Position numbers and translations under genes: made by a program. A DNA stretch of 64,000 bases from Megalonaias nervosa (taxonomy: Eukaryota > Mollusca > Bivalvia > Unionida > Unionidae), in the NCBI GenBank assembly GCA_016617855.1, contig JAECUM010004426.1:62001-126000 (forward strand), in the 5' to 3' direction. Each line of letters starts with the position of its first letter. Within the stretch, counting starts at the first letter, position 1. The notes under the pieces were generated by a model. The model saw nothing but the letters and a program-made list of their open reading frames with translations, was not told the DNA's origin and did not search any database. Of this stretch, positions 18,576-29,265 are shown piece after piece.

Positions 18576-21500
18576 CTAATGTTTTGACAAAATTACTTTA
18601 TAATGTCCAAGCGCTAGTGTGTTAATTCCGTCACTGCAATATCTTTTATCATTAAAATTACTTAGTCCCCGTTTTATGATCGTATCAGTTTCAAGTTTAT
18701 GATGATTTGTTCTGATAACATTTGTTTTGATAAAACTGATGCTATTGTTTAGCGCTGCTTTAAAATCGTCAAAATTCATCATCTTTTTCACATATCCTCG
18801 AGGAATACCTTTTGCTTTTTTGTAAGTTTATTGTCATCTAATACGACAGCATACATTTTACTCTTTAGTCCAACAAATTCCCTAACTGGCATAAACATAA
18901 ACTCATCTTTCATTTTACCAATAACTTTTTTATTCGAATTATCTTGAAATTCACTACATGCTAGATAATCCGATAAATCGAACAGATTTTTATTATTGTA
19001 AATATCCTGATAGACATCTTCACATTTTATATTATAAACTAGCGAATCTGTATCAGCAAATAGCAACTCTGAATCTGGCCACTGCTTTTTGGTAAAATTA
19101 TAGTGAAAATCGTACATCAGCCACTTTGATATATCAAGTACAGCTGCGCCAACATAAATAGGTTTATTTAACTTTAAATTTGTCTTTCGTCTTTGTATTG
19201 CAACAAGATTTTTATTAAATATTTTCATACTAACAAAACCATCATCATTAACTAATTTATTTCTGCGACTTACATCATTAACGATTTCTATAGAGACCCT
19301 TTTCCTAATATTTTCCATCGTCTTACCGAACACCGAGTTGTTCATCAGCTTGAAAAAGTTTTTCTCAAATTCGGTTTTAGCCACAGCACGACGTTTCCTA
19401 TTTAGATCAATATAATTTGCCATCCACTTCGACTGATTAAACTTTAGCACGCGGTGGACCTTTCTCAGAATTAGTCCAGCATCTGCTGCTTGTTTTAAAT
19501 TTTTGTAGTGCATAACGTAATTTCATTTATCTAGCAAATTTGGAACTAACTTATTAACAATCGAATTTTTTGATGTCGTCATTGCTCGTTGTTCAGGCGA
19601 TAATAAACTATAATTAATCATCATTAGCTCTGCGCAAAACGGATAATCATTATGTAGATCATGTAGCGAACTAGGATAATCTAGATCAACTTCAACAAAA
19701 TATAGATATCTGATAAATCGATATTAATTCTTCTAGGTAAATCTTTTTCAGTTTCTTTAAGAAATTGATCTGGTGTTATCCAATGAAAGCCACTGTGTGG
19801 CATTGGCTCTGACATTGCATAACGATACAAATTATTGGCGCCCAGATAAATGCTGCAATTCGACGGGAGATTTTTATCATTATTTTTTAAGTACTTGTTA
19901 TTAGCAGCTGCATATTTCTTTCTTATAACGCTAATTCCGCCTCTACTACCTTTTTCAATAAAGTTAAACATATCGACATCTGTTAAGAGATCTAGTTCTA
20001 TTTTACTCGTTTGTAGTAGAGCGTCCCAAGATAATCCTGGAGAGGAATAATACCAACAGGGGTCTAATCCATAATTACCCGACGAAAACTCTCAAAAACA
20101 TCTGCTAGTAATAACACATCTGTTTTCAAATATAGATCATGATAATCACCAAATGTTTTACAAATAAATTTATTCCAAATATCTTGCGTATATGTATATT
20201 CGTCATCTGTGATATTTTCGTTTTTGAGTTGCGAGTAAAATTTATCTTTGCTAGGTAGAGAAGTTTCATTAAATCTGCTCCAATCGTCGAGATACTCGTA
20301 CGGAAAGATACCTTTTTTTTGTCAGATCGATATGGTTTTCACCGAAGCAACTTTTTAGGTTAGCGAAACTACTGCAACCTTTAACAAGCTCATCTAATGA
20401 TGCCGCCATAAATTGCAGACTGTCAATAAAACGTAATTTACCGAGCGTCACTGACATATACTTTTCAAATTTATTTGGAATACATTTTATTACGTTATTT
20501 AATTTTAGTTTAGCTTTAATATTTTCATCACCAAAAGCTTCTACGATGATATGACTATCACAGCCACGAAAGTTATGTAAAACTACGGGAATAAAATTTG
20601 GAGCATGAAATTTTAAATTACAACTATTATGAGCTGCTCCACGATATTGGCCGGTCAAATGACAATGATCTCGTACATTATCACGGACACCGTTAGAATC
20701 CACCAATAACTTTTCACAAATATGACAATCAACTGCTTTATCAAAGTCCAGTTGTTGTTTAGACGTTATTTTCATAGGAGCTGTTTTAAGTAATCTGTTA
20801 GAAATTTTATTGACTTCGTCTATTAAATTTTTAAACAGCCATACGGCAGGATTTTGACCTATATATAACTTTATCGGAGTTGAAAATTTATCGTTAGTGC
20901 AACAAACTACTTTATAAGCTACTCCGCAAGGAATATGTTGTTGTATTTTTCTAGTACTGGATTTATTCAGATTATTTTCTGCTCCAACGACAGGAACGAG
21001 TAAACACTCGAAATCAGCGTAAATAACAAAAGGAATATTTAGTTTATGATTATAATTTTTACATTTTAATATTTTTTCTTTTTCGCTGGGCATACTTATT
21101 CTTTGAACATTGATACAGTATTTGAGATGCTTCTGCAGTCTTTCATCGCTAGAAAAACCGTGCAAACATCTATAGCAGAAATATTTTTTATTTTTATTTT
21201 TACTGTACTGTTTGCTAACTAGTCCGTTAAAGTTTTTTATCCAACAATAATGTCCTCGATAAAATAATAAATTTATTGTATTTTGCGTAGCATTTTCTGA
21301 GATATATCTCGGGTAAACGTTTTCTCGCTCATCTAGTCCGAAAACATTTACTGAGTTACTGTTTTGTTTTTCAAACTTTGGTATATGATTTTCTGCTACT
21401 GGAAAAGTTATTCCTAAAAAATTTAGTTCTTCCTCGTACGGAAGATATTTGTTAACTCGATCAGCATTTTTTGTCTTTTGGAAACATCGCAGAAAGAATA

Positions 21501-22080
21501 GACCATTGAAAACATTTGTCATCATCGTTTTTGACATTAATATAGCATTTTTTGTTTTTAATTTTTTGAGGGAGATCGACGTAGCCAGCGCTATTAGCGC
21601 GGCTACCGTGAAGTACGTTATATTTTGCTGTGTGAAATAAAACTTCTTTTTCATTTCGAATTTCCAACCTGATCCTGACGAAGTAAATTCTTCTAATTTT
21701 TTGTTTATATCTTGATGTATTTCATCGGCGACCATGGCAATGTTTGTTCCAGTTAATATTTTTTTTAGATTTTGCTGTTAAATATGGTTCCGAAATTTCG
21801 CTGTCAAAACTTTTTGTTTCAAAAATTACATCAAGTACATCCTCAACTGCGTGTAACTTTGATAAAATCATATGATATTGGACTATAAGTTTGATACTTT
21901 TATGAGCCGCAGGTTCTTCTGATATAACAGGTTGTAAAAGATGAAATAAATTTGTGGAGCTAAAATTTGCTAAAATTTTTTGATCATCAAGTTTGTAACT
22001 ATTATGGTACCAGAAAATGCTGAAGCAATTTTTTCTGATTTGATAATGTTCTTTTTAGCAATATCTCGCAATTTTAACAT
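18576..22080 (-). pseudogene. DNA polymerase B, protein-primed type, multiply frameshifted
   Basis: About 1,168 codons from ATG 22080 (preceded by tatatata). Exonuclease I motif FVIYADFECLL, the zinc-type HICEKLL, VRDHCHLTGQYRGAAHNSC block and HNFRGCDSH lie at 20560-21010. The palm region NNSVFGKTMENIRKRV and motif C ELLFADTDSLVY are at 19040-19350, and the C-terminus YCSDGINTLALGHYK is at 18600. This order is that of Polinton polymerases, which replicate linear ends by protein priming. Breaks include A8 runs near 21757 and 20323, paired shifts bounding 21461-21667, shifts near 20070, 19715 and 18790, and a TGA near 19531. The part before 21735 is assigned by continuity only. Confidence 0.88.
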
Positions 22081-22158
22081 TATATATAAAATAATATTTT
22101 ATATTTAATTGAATTTTTTAAGATTTTTAATTAGAGATATGAAAAACCTTAGAGTATA
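22081..22158. promoter_or_regulatory. Divergent AT-rich promoter, PolB / tandem HNH
   Basis: 78 bp between divergent ATGs with tatatata at the polymerase start and agtata at the HNH start. It is almost free of G/C in the polymerase-proximal half. Confidence 0.4.
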
Positions 22159-22981
22159 ATGACAGAAATTTTGAGATATATACCACTGACGGCGGAAGAG
22201 CAAGAAACTTATCATGTACATATGAAATACAACTTATATGCTGCAAATGCACTTGGTTCTGTTATTAATATAGAATCTAAAAAATCTATCGGCATATCAA
22301 CACCAGCTGGCATGTTAATTTCAGTAAAAGGAGATAATGCAGAAAGAATTAAAATGTTTAGAAAAGATTTTATTTATACTTTGTTTTGCGGCGATATTCC
22401 AGATGGACAACGAGTATACAGAGCAAATCGCGCAGTTGCTACTGATAATATTGAAAATTTATCATTACAAAATGAATTTCAACATCATCCAGTGTTTGAT
22501 TTATATGAGACAAATGACCAAGGAATTATTAGACATAAAAAAAACTAAAAAAGTTGTTGGAAGTTTACGTAAAGATGGATATTTACATGTAATGGTACGT
22601 GGTATAAAAACTAACCAAGTTGGTTATCAGTCGCATAGGTTTGTGTTTGAAACTTTTAACGGACTAATACCTAATAGTTTAGTTATCGACCATATAAATA
22701 AAATTAAAACAGATAATAGTTTGGAAAATTTAGATGTGGTTATACAACAAGAAAACACAAGACGTGGAGCTGGTCATGATGGTTCTAATTTTAAAAATCC
22801 AAAATCAATTATTTCAATAAATCTCGAAACTGGAGAAGAAATAAAATTTAAATCAATAACATCTGCTGGAAAATATCATAAAATTAATTCACAAGCAGTA
22901 AAATTTGTAGCTAATGGTAAAAGAAAATCAACAACGTCAATGTTGACATTTGATAGATTTAGTTTTAAATACGATAATTAA
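22159..22981 (+). pseudogene. Tandem HNH endonuclease, first domain degenerate, frameshifted
   Basis: The first frame (22159-22548) holds an N-terminal HNH-like unit whose catalytic stretch reads RVYRANRAVATDNIENL, with the His-Asn signature replaced. The second frame (to 22981) holds an intact-looking unit: YQSHRFVFETFNGLIP and LVIDHINKIKTDNSLENL, then a NUMOD1-like tail FKSITSAGKYHK. The frames change at an A8 run (22537-22544). The protein would be an internally duplicated homing endonuclease in which only the second nuclease could be active. It is divergent from PolB, the gene such enzymes often parasitise. Confidence 0.8.
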
Positions 22982-23168
22982 TAATATTTTCTATATCATT
23001 CCGAGAAAGACAATTATGACTAAATTCCATAACATAGTCACGATTAAATCGTAACGTCATTATTTTATTTGCATCGAGTTTTATTTTGTCAGCTGCTGTT
23101 AATAAAAAATTGTCAGAATCACCCAATGTTATCATAACATCAACAAAATAAAAATTATATCCCAACAA
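22965..23168 (-). CDS. Possible small protein, 67 aa
   Basis: An open frame overlapping the HNH 3' end by 17 nt. In-frame coding-like sequence continues upstream to about 23255 without ATG (includes NHKELAEAIRACLLGYNFYF), so this may be the C-terminal part of a gene with a lost start. Family unknown. Confidence 0.35.
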   Translation of the reverse strand: MLGYNFYFVDVMITLGDSDNFLLTAADKIKLDANKIMTLRFNRDYVMEFSHNCLSRNDIENIINYRI

Positions 23169-23284
23169 ACAAGCTCGAATTGCTTCAGCTAATTCTTTAT
23201 GATTTAATATATTAACTCGCTGATGATATTTTATTTCTCCAAATATCTTATTATTTATTAGTTAGACAAAAGATTTTTGTAATA

Positions 23285-23756
23285 ATGAACTTAATTGAGA
23301 GACTGGCTAAACTTAATTCGGAAGATTTTGTTTCAGTTTCAAATTTTACATCAGAAAATATTACTAATGACAGATTTGCTGATTATACTGAAAAAGATAT
23401 TTTGTATAACTACGACGACGACGAAGATGATGTTGTTGTTAGTAAAAAATATTTAAGCAGACCAACAACTGGGGGATATGATGTTAAGTACCATATTGCT
23501 AAAAGAAATAATAAAATTTAATTTTACTGTTGCCGAGCATCAAATATTTTGGCAGCTTATAAAACCCTTTTTAAACGTAAAAATAGCTGGACAACAATAC
23601 GATTTTATTTTTGTTAAAATATTTAATTTAATGCCAGTCGATGATGAAAGAAAATTACATTTAATTTCTTTAAGCAAACCAGTAAAATGTAAGTCAGTAT
23701 TAATAAAATACGAAGAAATTTATAATAATATTATTCTGTCGATGAGATCGAATTAG
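23285..23756 (+). pseudogene. Hypothetical protein in two frames
   Basis: The first frame gives 78 residues with an acidic patch (YNYDDDEDDVVV); a second frame continues from the same point (FNFTVAEHQIFWQLIKPF) to 23756. The change falls in aataaaatttaattt near 23510-23525. The end overlaps the converging integrase by 26 nt. No family recognised. The combined length would be about 155 residues. Confidence 0.45.
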
Positions 23757-25131
23757 TTGGTACCCAACTATTAAATTTATCGCCATACCCTCGCCATTTG
23801 ACTAAACTTTTGTTGCCGCGCTTTTTAATAACTTTTTCAGTAACAAATACATCTTGTTCTGTTTTCTGAAGTTCTTGCTCATAAAAACTGACAGATATAG
23901 GCTCACCTAATAAATCTTTTAACGAGTATGTAACTGGTATTGTTAAAAGTACTTTATCAACAACAAATACTTCTTCGCTCCAGTTATGAGTATACCCTTT
24001 CTCAAATGTTATTTTCGTCAAAGAAATTCTAACTTTATCGCCAACTTTAAATTTGTGTCGTCGGTAAATGTTTTCGTTTGCTAATATTGGATTTGTAATC
24101 GCGTCGTTTGGCGACATTTTCCTTTTGCCTAGAGAAAGGGATCTGTGTTTCGTGTTATTATACTCGTCAACAATGTTTTGTAAATTGTCAATATATTTAT
24201 TCGTATTTTTAGCTGTCAAATATTTGTGGATTTTTTCGTTGAGCGTGCGATGAAATCGCTCGACGATGACACTTTTTCCCTCATTTCCTGTGACATATTT
24301 TTTTATGTTATTTTGCTCTAAAAATTGTTCAAATTTTTTATTAAAAAACTCTGCTCCATGATCAGTCCAGATTATATTTGGTTTTCTTTCTGTAGTTGTT
24401 ATTATTTGTTTTAGCGCGTCAGTCATCGATGTCCCTGTTTTATCCGAAACGGGTATACTAAACGCGTATTTGCTAAAAACATCTACAATATTAAAAAGAT
24501 ATCTCTTTGGAGCGCCATCAGCGCCGACGTTATATTGGGCTAGATTTGAAACATCAACTAAGTCTATCGCCTAGATATCATCAATGGCATTTGCGACAAC
24601 TTTACGTCGCGGAAACTTTTTTTTAGGTCTGTGTAGCTCTAAGGCAAGATCATCATATAATTCTTTTTTACCGAGTAAGTCTCTACCGAGACCAAGTTTA
24701 TATTTTGCTCCAATAAAACCCTGGACCAGCCTTCGGTCAACACGTTCTCGCATATTTACAGGTTTCATATCACGAAGTTCGTCTAACATTACTTTATCGC
24801 AGCTGTGTTTATTTTGTTCGCTTTCTGGAAGATCAATATCTCTGTAGCAGATATCGTGGCGCATTGCTATTGCGTTAACTTGATTGTAATGCTCTTGTCC
24901 TGGCAGAGGATTATCGTTTTCGTAAAGTTGTTTATCAAGAGGATTATAAGGTCCAGTGTATTTATGGCCCGTCAATGTCCAACCGCCTTTTGGTTTCGGC
25001 AATTTTCCAATAAATTTATGTACATCTATACCTGTTCCAATTATTTCTCTGTTTTTGCATTTCTGACAATATGTAACAATTTTATTTTGCTCGAGACATA
25101 AATCTCTACCGCAATCACAGTCGCATGTCAT
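23731..25131 (-). pseudogene. PLA2 - integrase - chromodomain fusion with in-frame TAG
   Basis: A single frame of 467 codons interrupted once, by TAG at 24571-24573. The N-terminus has Cys pairs (CDCDCGRDLC, YCQKC); the PLA2-like domain follows with YTGPYNPL and RHDICYRD; a linker includes KKELYDDLALELHRPKKKF. After the stop comes the rve integrase core: Asp in IDLVDVSNLAQYN, Asp in IIWTDHGAEFF, Glu in SVIVERFHRTLNEK. Then KVGDKVRISLTK and a chromodomain-like end, VIKKRGNKSLVKWRGYG and NSWVP. Sequence immediately on both sides of the stop reads as one integrase linker, so the fusion is ancestral, not a coincidence of adjacency. Chromodomains may steer integration toward particular chromatin. 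Confidence 0.85.
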
Positions 25132-25149
25132 TATTTATTTAGTCGTCTA

Positions 25150-25329
25150 CTAAAATAATTTTGTCAGGGTAACCCGCTCCGGACAACTTTGTTTTCGGTA
25201 AAAACATACTTTTTTTCTTCCACAGATTGCACAAATACTTTTCAGCATTATTCTATTATTTTTTGTTTTTTCTGTTTTTTCGTCTTTATTTTCTGTTTTA
25301 GTTTTACACTTAAGACAATATGTTGACAT
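25150..25329 (-). CDS. Zinc-ribbon protein (DUF5679-like)
   Basis: 59 residues: YCLKCKTK near the N-terminus and CAICGRKK after about 30 residues give a two-CxxC zinc ribbon. It sits directly upstream of the PLA2-integrase gene on the same strand. An A7 run (25211-25217) follows the second CxxC, and the alternative frame also stays open for 23 residues (to about 25138), so the natural C-terminus is uncertain. The same ribbon is fused to PLA2 in Element A. Confidence 0.6.
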   Translation of the reverse strand: MSTYCLKCKTKTENKDEKTEKTKNNRIMLKSICAICGRKKVCFYRKQSCPERVTLTKLF

Positions 25330-25342
25330 TGTATATCTGAGT

Positions 25343-25771
25343 TTAGATAAAATTTAATGCAATCTCATCATTAGCGTGAGAAGGTTGTTTGTCAAATTGC
25401 AAAATAAACTTTAAAAAATCTGGATTTTTGGTCATCTGTTTAATGAACATTACGCAATAATATCCACAAGCGGAAGTTCCAACTGGTTGAATTTGATTAG
25501 ACGAATAATTTATTATTTTCTTCGTATCTTGCATTCTGCTCATATACTTTTTTACTGCGTCACTTGGTGGAATTCCGAACGAGTCAAAATAATTATTATC
25601 ATAGACAACTACCCAATGTGTGCCAGATCCGTCATTAAAATCTTGTATTATTATAACACACGAACCTAGCGTTGGTGGAATTGCCATAAGTTCATCTTTA
25701 GAATAAACTCCACTGAAATTTTTTACTTTTTTTAGTTTATAAAGTATATCAAAATTGCTTAACGCAGACTT
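25343..25771 (-). CDS. Adenain-like cysteine protease (C5/Ulp1 fold)
   Basis: The catalytic layout of adenovirus-type maturation proteases is visible: His in GTHWVVVYDNNYFDSFG, Gln in SNQIQPVG, Cys in SACGYYCVMF. These enzymes cleave core and capsid precursors during virion maturation. From the first internal ATG the protein has 114 residues, but coherent sequence (SALSNFDILYKLKKV, FSGVYSKDEL) continues upstream to AAG at 25769-25771 with no ATG, so the true start is lost or non-ATG. It abuts the basic core gene upstream. Confidence 0.8.
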   Translation of the reverse strand, partial: KSALSNFDILYKLKKVKNFSGVYSKDELMAIPPTLGSCVIIIQDFNDGSGTHWVVVYDNNYFDSFGIPPSDAVKKYMSRMQDTKKIINYSSNQIQPVGTSACGYYCVMFIKQMTKNPDFLKFILQFDKQPSHANDEIALNFI

Positions 25772-26001
25772 TATCTCCTTGTTCCTGGCAACATTAGTCT
25801 TCGTCCTACTCCTAACAGATTTGGCAATAGACTTCCTGCCAATCCCTCTAGTAACGGGGCTATTGGAATAAATCCCCCTTTTCTCCTCTGTCGTGTCTTT
25901 CTTTCGTCGGTGTCTTTTCTTTCGTCGGTGTCTTTTTTTTTCGTCGCTGTCTTTTTTTTCGTTGGTGTCTTTTTTTTCGTCGTTGTCTTTCTTTTAGGCA
26001 T
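25771..26001 (-). CDS. Basic core protein (pVII/pX-like)
   Basis: 76 residues. The first half is Lys/Thr/Arg-rich with repeats (KKKTPTKKKTATKKK; DERKDTDERK), followed by a GGF turn and a hydrophobic Gly-rich tail (LLEGLAGSLLPNLLGVG). This is the layout of small DNA-condensing core proteins of adenovirus-like virions, often processed by the neighbouring protease. aaatata precedes the ATG. Repeats of the ttttttttcg type on the plus strand reflect the Lys codons. Confidence 0.65.
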   Translation of the reverse strand: MPKRKTTTKKKTPTKKKTATKKKDTDERKDTDERKTRQRRKGGFIPIAPLLEGLAGSLLPNLLGVGRRLMLPGTRR

Positions 26002-26039
26002 TATATTTATCCATCATATAAAATTGTTACCATCGATAC

Positions 26040-26426
26040 TCATACGAAAATTTTCTTTATGCCACTACCTCCAACTGCCTTTTTCGTTGCGCCAGATACT
26101 GCTCCAGACGCTGCTGCTAATCCTAATGTACCTAACACTGGCAAAAGTTTAGGTATTAACGTTCTGGCCATTACAGATAATGCCGGACCAAAGAAGCCGC
26201 CATGTTTGGCCATTGCAGTTATTTGTGCAGCGCTTTAATTTAAAACAAAAGGTTTTTTGCGATCGTATTTATTTACTTGTTTTTTGGTTAACATTAATTT
26301 TGTTAAAGTACCCGCTGCGTTATGGTTGACCTTCAATGATACTTGTCTTTTCTTTGCAACGGCAGCTGCTAATTTTTTAACTTGACCATCGGTCAAATAT
26401 ATTTCTTTTACAATATATTTTGTCAT
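26040..26426 (-). pseudogene. Core/membrane-active virion protein with in-frame TAA
   Basis: 128 codons in one frame, interrupted by TAA at 26235-26237. The first part is basic and repetitive in pattern (LTDGQVKKLAAAVAKKRQ; LTKKQVNKYDRKKPF). After the stop it continues SAAQITAMAKHGGFF, a hydrophobic stretch PKLLPVLGTLGLAAASGA and a GSGI end. The continuation has the expected GGF/GSG features, so the stop is within the gene. ttatataag precedes the ATG. A role in core packing or membrane lysis is inferred. Confidence 0.6.
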
Positions 26427-26438
26427 CTTATATAACGA

Positions 26439-28043
26439 TTACAGATTAAACTTGGACTGACATTTTACCTCCGACAGAGTCAATTGTAATAAATCTATGC
26501 TTATTACTAACGCATACACATTTAACTGATCTGCTGGAGCTGGAGTTGCTCCTAGTGTCCAAGTAATTTCAATATCAGCTGTACTGTCTACAGCTCGCTC
26601 GCTATGTTTACTAACATCAAAATAAAATATCGGATAAAGTGTACGAAATTCCTCTACTGATATCTGAGATCCATCTCCAACATCTTGATATTTTTGCAGT
26701 GCGTCGAGCAGGTACATGTACGGTCTAGTACTATTTTTATTCTCATCATCTGAAAAATTGCATTCTATCGCTCGTTCTGGATATTGCTTTGAATTTATTC
26801 TAGCGTATATTCGTCTAACATCAGCGCTATCAAATATCGCATTATTTTGTTGTTGGTTACCACGTCACGCTCGTCTCTGAAATACAACAAATAATTGCCG
26901 TGGCTTTTGTTCACTTGATGTCGTTGTGACTCGCCATGTGTAGTCGGTGGTATTCGGAACTGCTGTTTGATATATTTTATGTTGCTGAAAATAAATTCTG
27001 TTTGTGTGTTTTTCCAGCATATTATTTAATTCTGCCATTTTAGTGATAGACGGAGTTATTCTTGGCATCCACAGCGCAAGTTTGTTTATGACAAACTGAA
27101 AATTATCCGCTCCAGTTTTGAGCAAACAATCATTTTGTTCTGATCGATCTAAAATAAGAGTATGTTTAACTCCACGAAATACTTTATTATAGTCCCTGCA
27201 AAAGCCAAATATTGTACTTAATGGCAGCATCATTGTAATTTGACGTGATCTTGCTGCAAGTGCCCTTCTCCTAGTATAACCTTCATTGTAACGTATATTT
27301 CTTTTGATGTTAAAAATAGAGTTATTAACATGATTTAACATTGCAACACCGTCTGCAGCTCCAGCTGGTGGTGTTACACCAAGATTATTACAAACTGCAG
27401 TAAGTGAGGCTCTTGTAGCGTCTGCATTATCATCTGCAGCTGGTGGGTCTATACCAAACTTGGCAGCATTAACAATAAGAAAATTTCTTACAACTGCAAC
27501 ATCTGCGGCAGCATCAGCCCCGTGTTGTAAAATATTTGATGGTCCTGATAAATTTTCGGTTGATGCAATAATACCCGAAAGACCAGCTCCAGTATCTTTC
27601 AACCACATCATATTAGTTGCAGTTGATTTGGAATAATCATCGGAAAATGAAATGATATTTAAGATTGTACTTGCAACTTGTAAGTGATTTGAAATATCTT
27701 CGACAGGTTGATTGGCCATCTGATATTTAGCACTTCCAAATAAACACCAACCGTTATTTATAAGAGCTACTTCTGCGTTAGCTGCAATTTCGGTAGGTGC
27801 GGCAGGTGGAACAGCTACTGTCATAATCCGACCACGAACTTCCAACATTGCTTTATGAGGAAGTAAAAATACGTCCTCGTCTCGAGTATAAAATGTTCTG
27901 GAGCCAGCCTTATTAGATTCGTTAGAATTTTCATCAAGATATTCAACGTATTCGAATTCTGTTGCTGTGTCGTCTGTGTCATAAATTTCTGCTAAATCGA
28001 GATAATTTTTTACAGATATTTCTTTATTTATTAGGTTATACAA
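26439..28043 (-). pseudogene. Major capsid protein, hexon-like double jelly roll, in-frame TGA
   Basis: About 534 codons, interrupted once by TGA at 26865-26867, with the same frame continuing (GNQQQNNAIFDSADVRRIYA) to 26439. Visible features: LLPHKAMLEVRGRI, LINNGWCLFGSAKY, ISFSDDYSKSTATNM, MLPLSTIFGFCRDYNKVFRGVKH, LALWMPRITPSI, and in the C-terminal part YPIFYFDVSKHSE. Length and motif order fit the major capsid proteins of invertebrate Polinton-like elements, trimeric hexon-like double jelly rolls. An Ala-rich insert lies at about residues 185-230. No ATG is found: the frame opens without one and TTG is the first alternative. Confidence 0.75.
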
Positions 28044-28071
28044 AATTATTTCGGTGTTGTTGCTTTAGATA

Positions 28072-28407
28072 TTAATTTTTATATAAGTTGTTCTCCTCGT
28101 GGCGATAAAAGTTTTTTGTCGTTGTTGTCATTGCGCGTTGAGTTTCTTTTGTTGGTGCGATTTCTGAAATAGCTTGTTTGATTGTCGGTATACCACGTTG
28201 TGGATCGCCTTTTATTTTATCAGGTATTTTTTGCCCCACGGCAGTTCCGGCGGCAGATGCAGCTCCAGTTGCAAAAGCTGTTGATGCGTCAAGTGCAATT
28301 GGTGCAACTTTATGAGCTATTCCTGGAACATTTTCTATACTTTTAGCAAATATACTTCCCAAAAATCCTCCTACTATTTTTCTTCGATAAACTTTTTTTT
28401 GTTTCAT
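28072..28407 (-). CDS. Small virion protein, Gly/Ala-rich helix
   Basis: 111 residues, open. A basic N-terminus (MKQKKVYRRKIVGGFLG) is followed by an Ala/Gly-rich amphipathic stretch (ALDASTAFATGAASAAGTAV). The ATG is preceded by gatata. It lies between the capsid and penton-like genes on the same strand, the usual place for minor capsid or membrane-penetration proteins. Function inferred from composition and position. Confidence 0.5.
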   Translation of the reverse strand: MKQKKVYRRKIVGGFLGSIFAKSIENVPGIAHKVAPIALDASTAFATGAASAAGTAVGQKIPDKIKGDPQRGIPTIKQAISEIAPTKETQRAMTTTTKNFYRHEENNLYKN

Positions 28408-28456
28408 TATATCTGAGGTTGCATAATTTTGTTGTCAAATCTTTCAGAAAATATGT

Positions 28457-29217
28457 TTACTGTTCGCGTAGGTGTAAATAATAAGTAACAATTTCATTAT
28501 TAAGATCCAGTTGTCGTCCTGACTGATCCGTCAATTGCATATTTACTTCTGTTATTTGATTTTCAACGTTTAACGGATAATAAATAACCTGACGTGGACT
28601 AATTTGCATAAGAGATCCTGGTGGAACTTCTGGTGAAAAACTACTAATCGTTCGTCCTTTACTACCTTTAGCTGAATAAGATCCAGATGCAATAGAGCAA
28701 TTTACCAATATTACGTTTACTTCAGTTATATTTACTTGCAGTTGGCAGTCAAACGTTTCGGGATTATCACGATTAAGAGCAGGATATACATAATTATAAA
28801 TCCTATCAGTGGTGCGATACTTGTTTGTGATGCAAGACTAACTGTTATATCTTTTAATTTCATTCTTGCGCGTAACGTATTATAATTTGGTGTAAGCTCA
28901 AAATTATCAGCTATACCTTTATTTTTTGTTATAAGTTCTTTTATTATTTTATTTAGATCAGTGACATTATAAGCTCCTTGTGGAATTTTAATTGTTTTCC
29001 ATGCGACAAATGGTGGAGTACGTATAGGAACAGTAAATGCAAATTCATCGTTAATTCCAGTTTTTAAATTAGCCATAGTATGCCAACAAGTGCAGGAAAT
29101 TAGTCCAATTTCATATTGTTTCTCACGATCTAGTTCTACTGGCGGAATATAATTTATAGAAAAATTTGCGCTATCTTTATCAGATTGGCTAGAGTCTTGT
29201 AATAATGTTGCTGACAT
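28457..29217 (-). pseudogene. Penton-like minor capsid protein, frameshifted
   Basis: Two frames make one protein of about 250 residues. The N-terminal frame (to about 28785) includes INYIPPVELDREKQYEIGLI and ITKNKGIADNFELTPN; the second includes SSFSPEVPPGSL and NMQLTDQSGRQLDLNNE. The C-terminal pattern is shared with the 143-aa gene of Element A. The frame change lies at about 28785-28795 (ggatttataattatg). Such proteins are the single jelly-roll vertex candidates. ttatataaaaa precedes the ATG. Confidence 0.7.
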
Positions 29218-29265
29218 TTTTTATATAAAATCATTACACAAATTTATAAAATTAAATCGCCGCGA

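Noticed and set aside
21461..21667. Separate 68-aa gene within the polymerase
   Set aside because: Its residues continue the polymerase N-terminal domain; it is the true frame of that segment, bounded by two frame changes.
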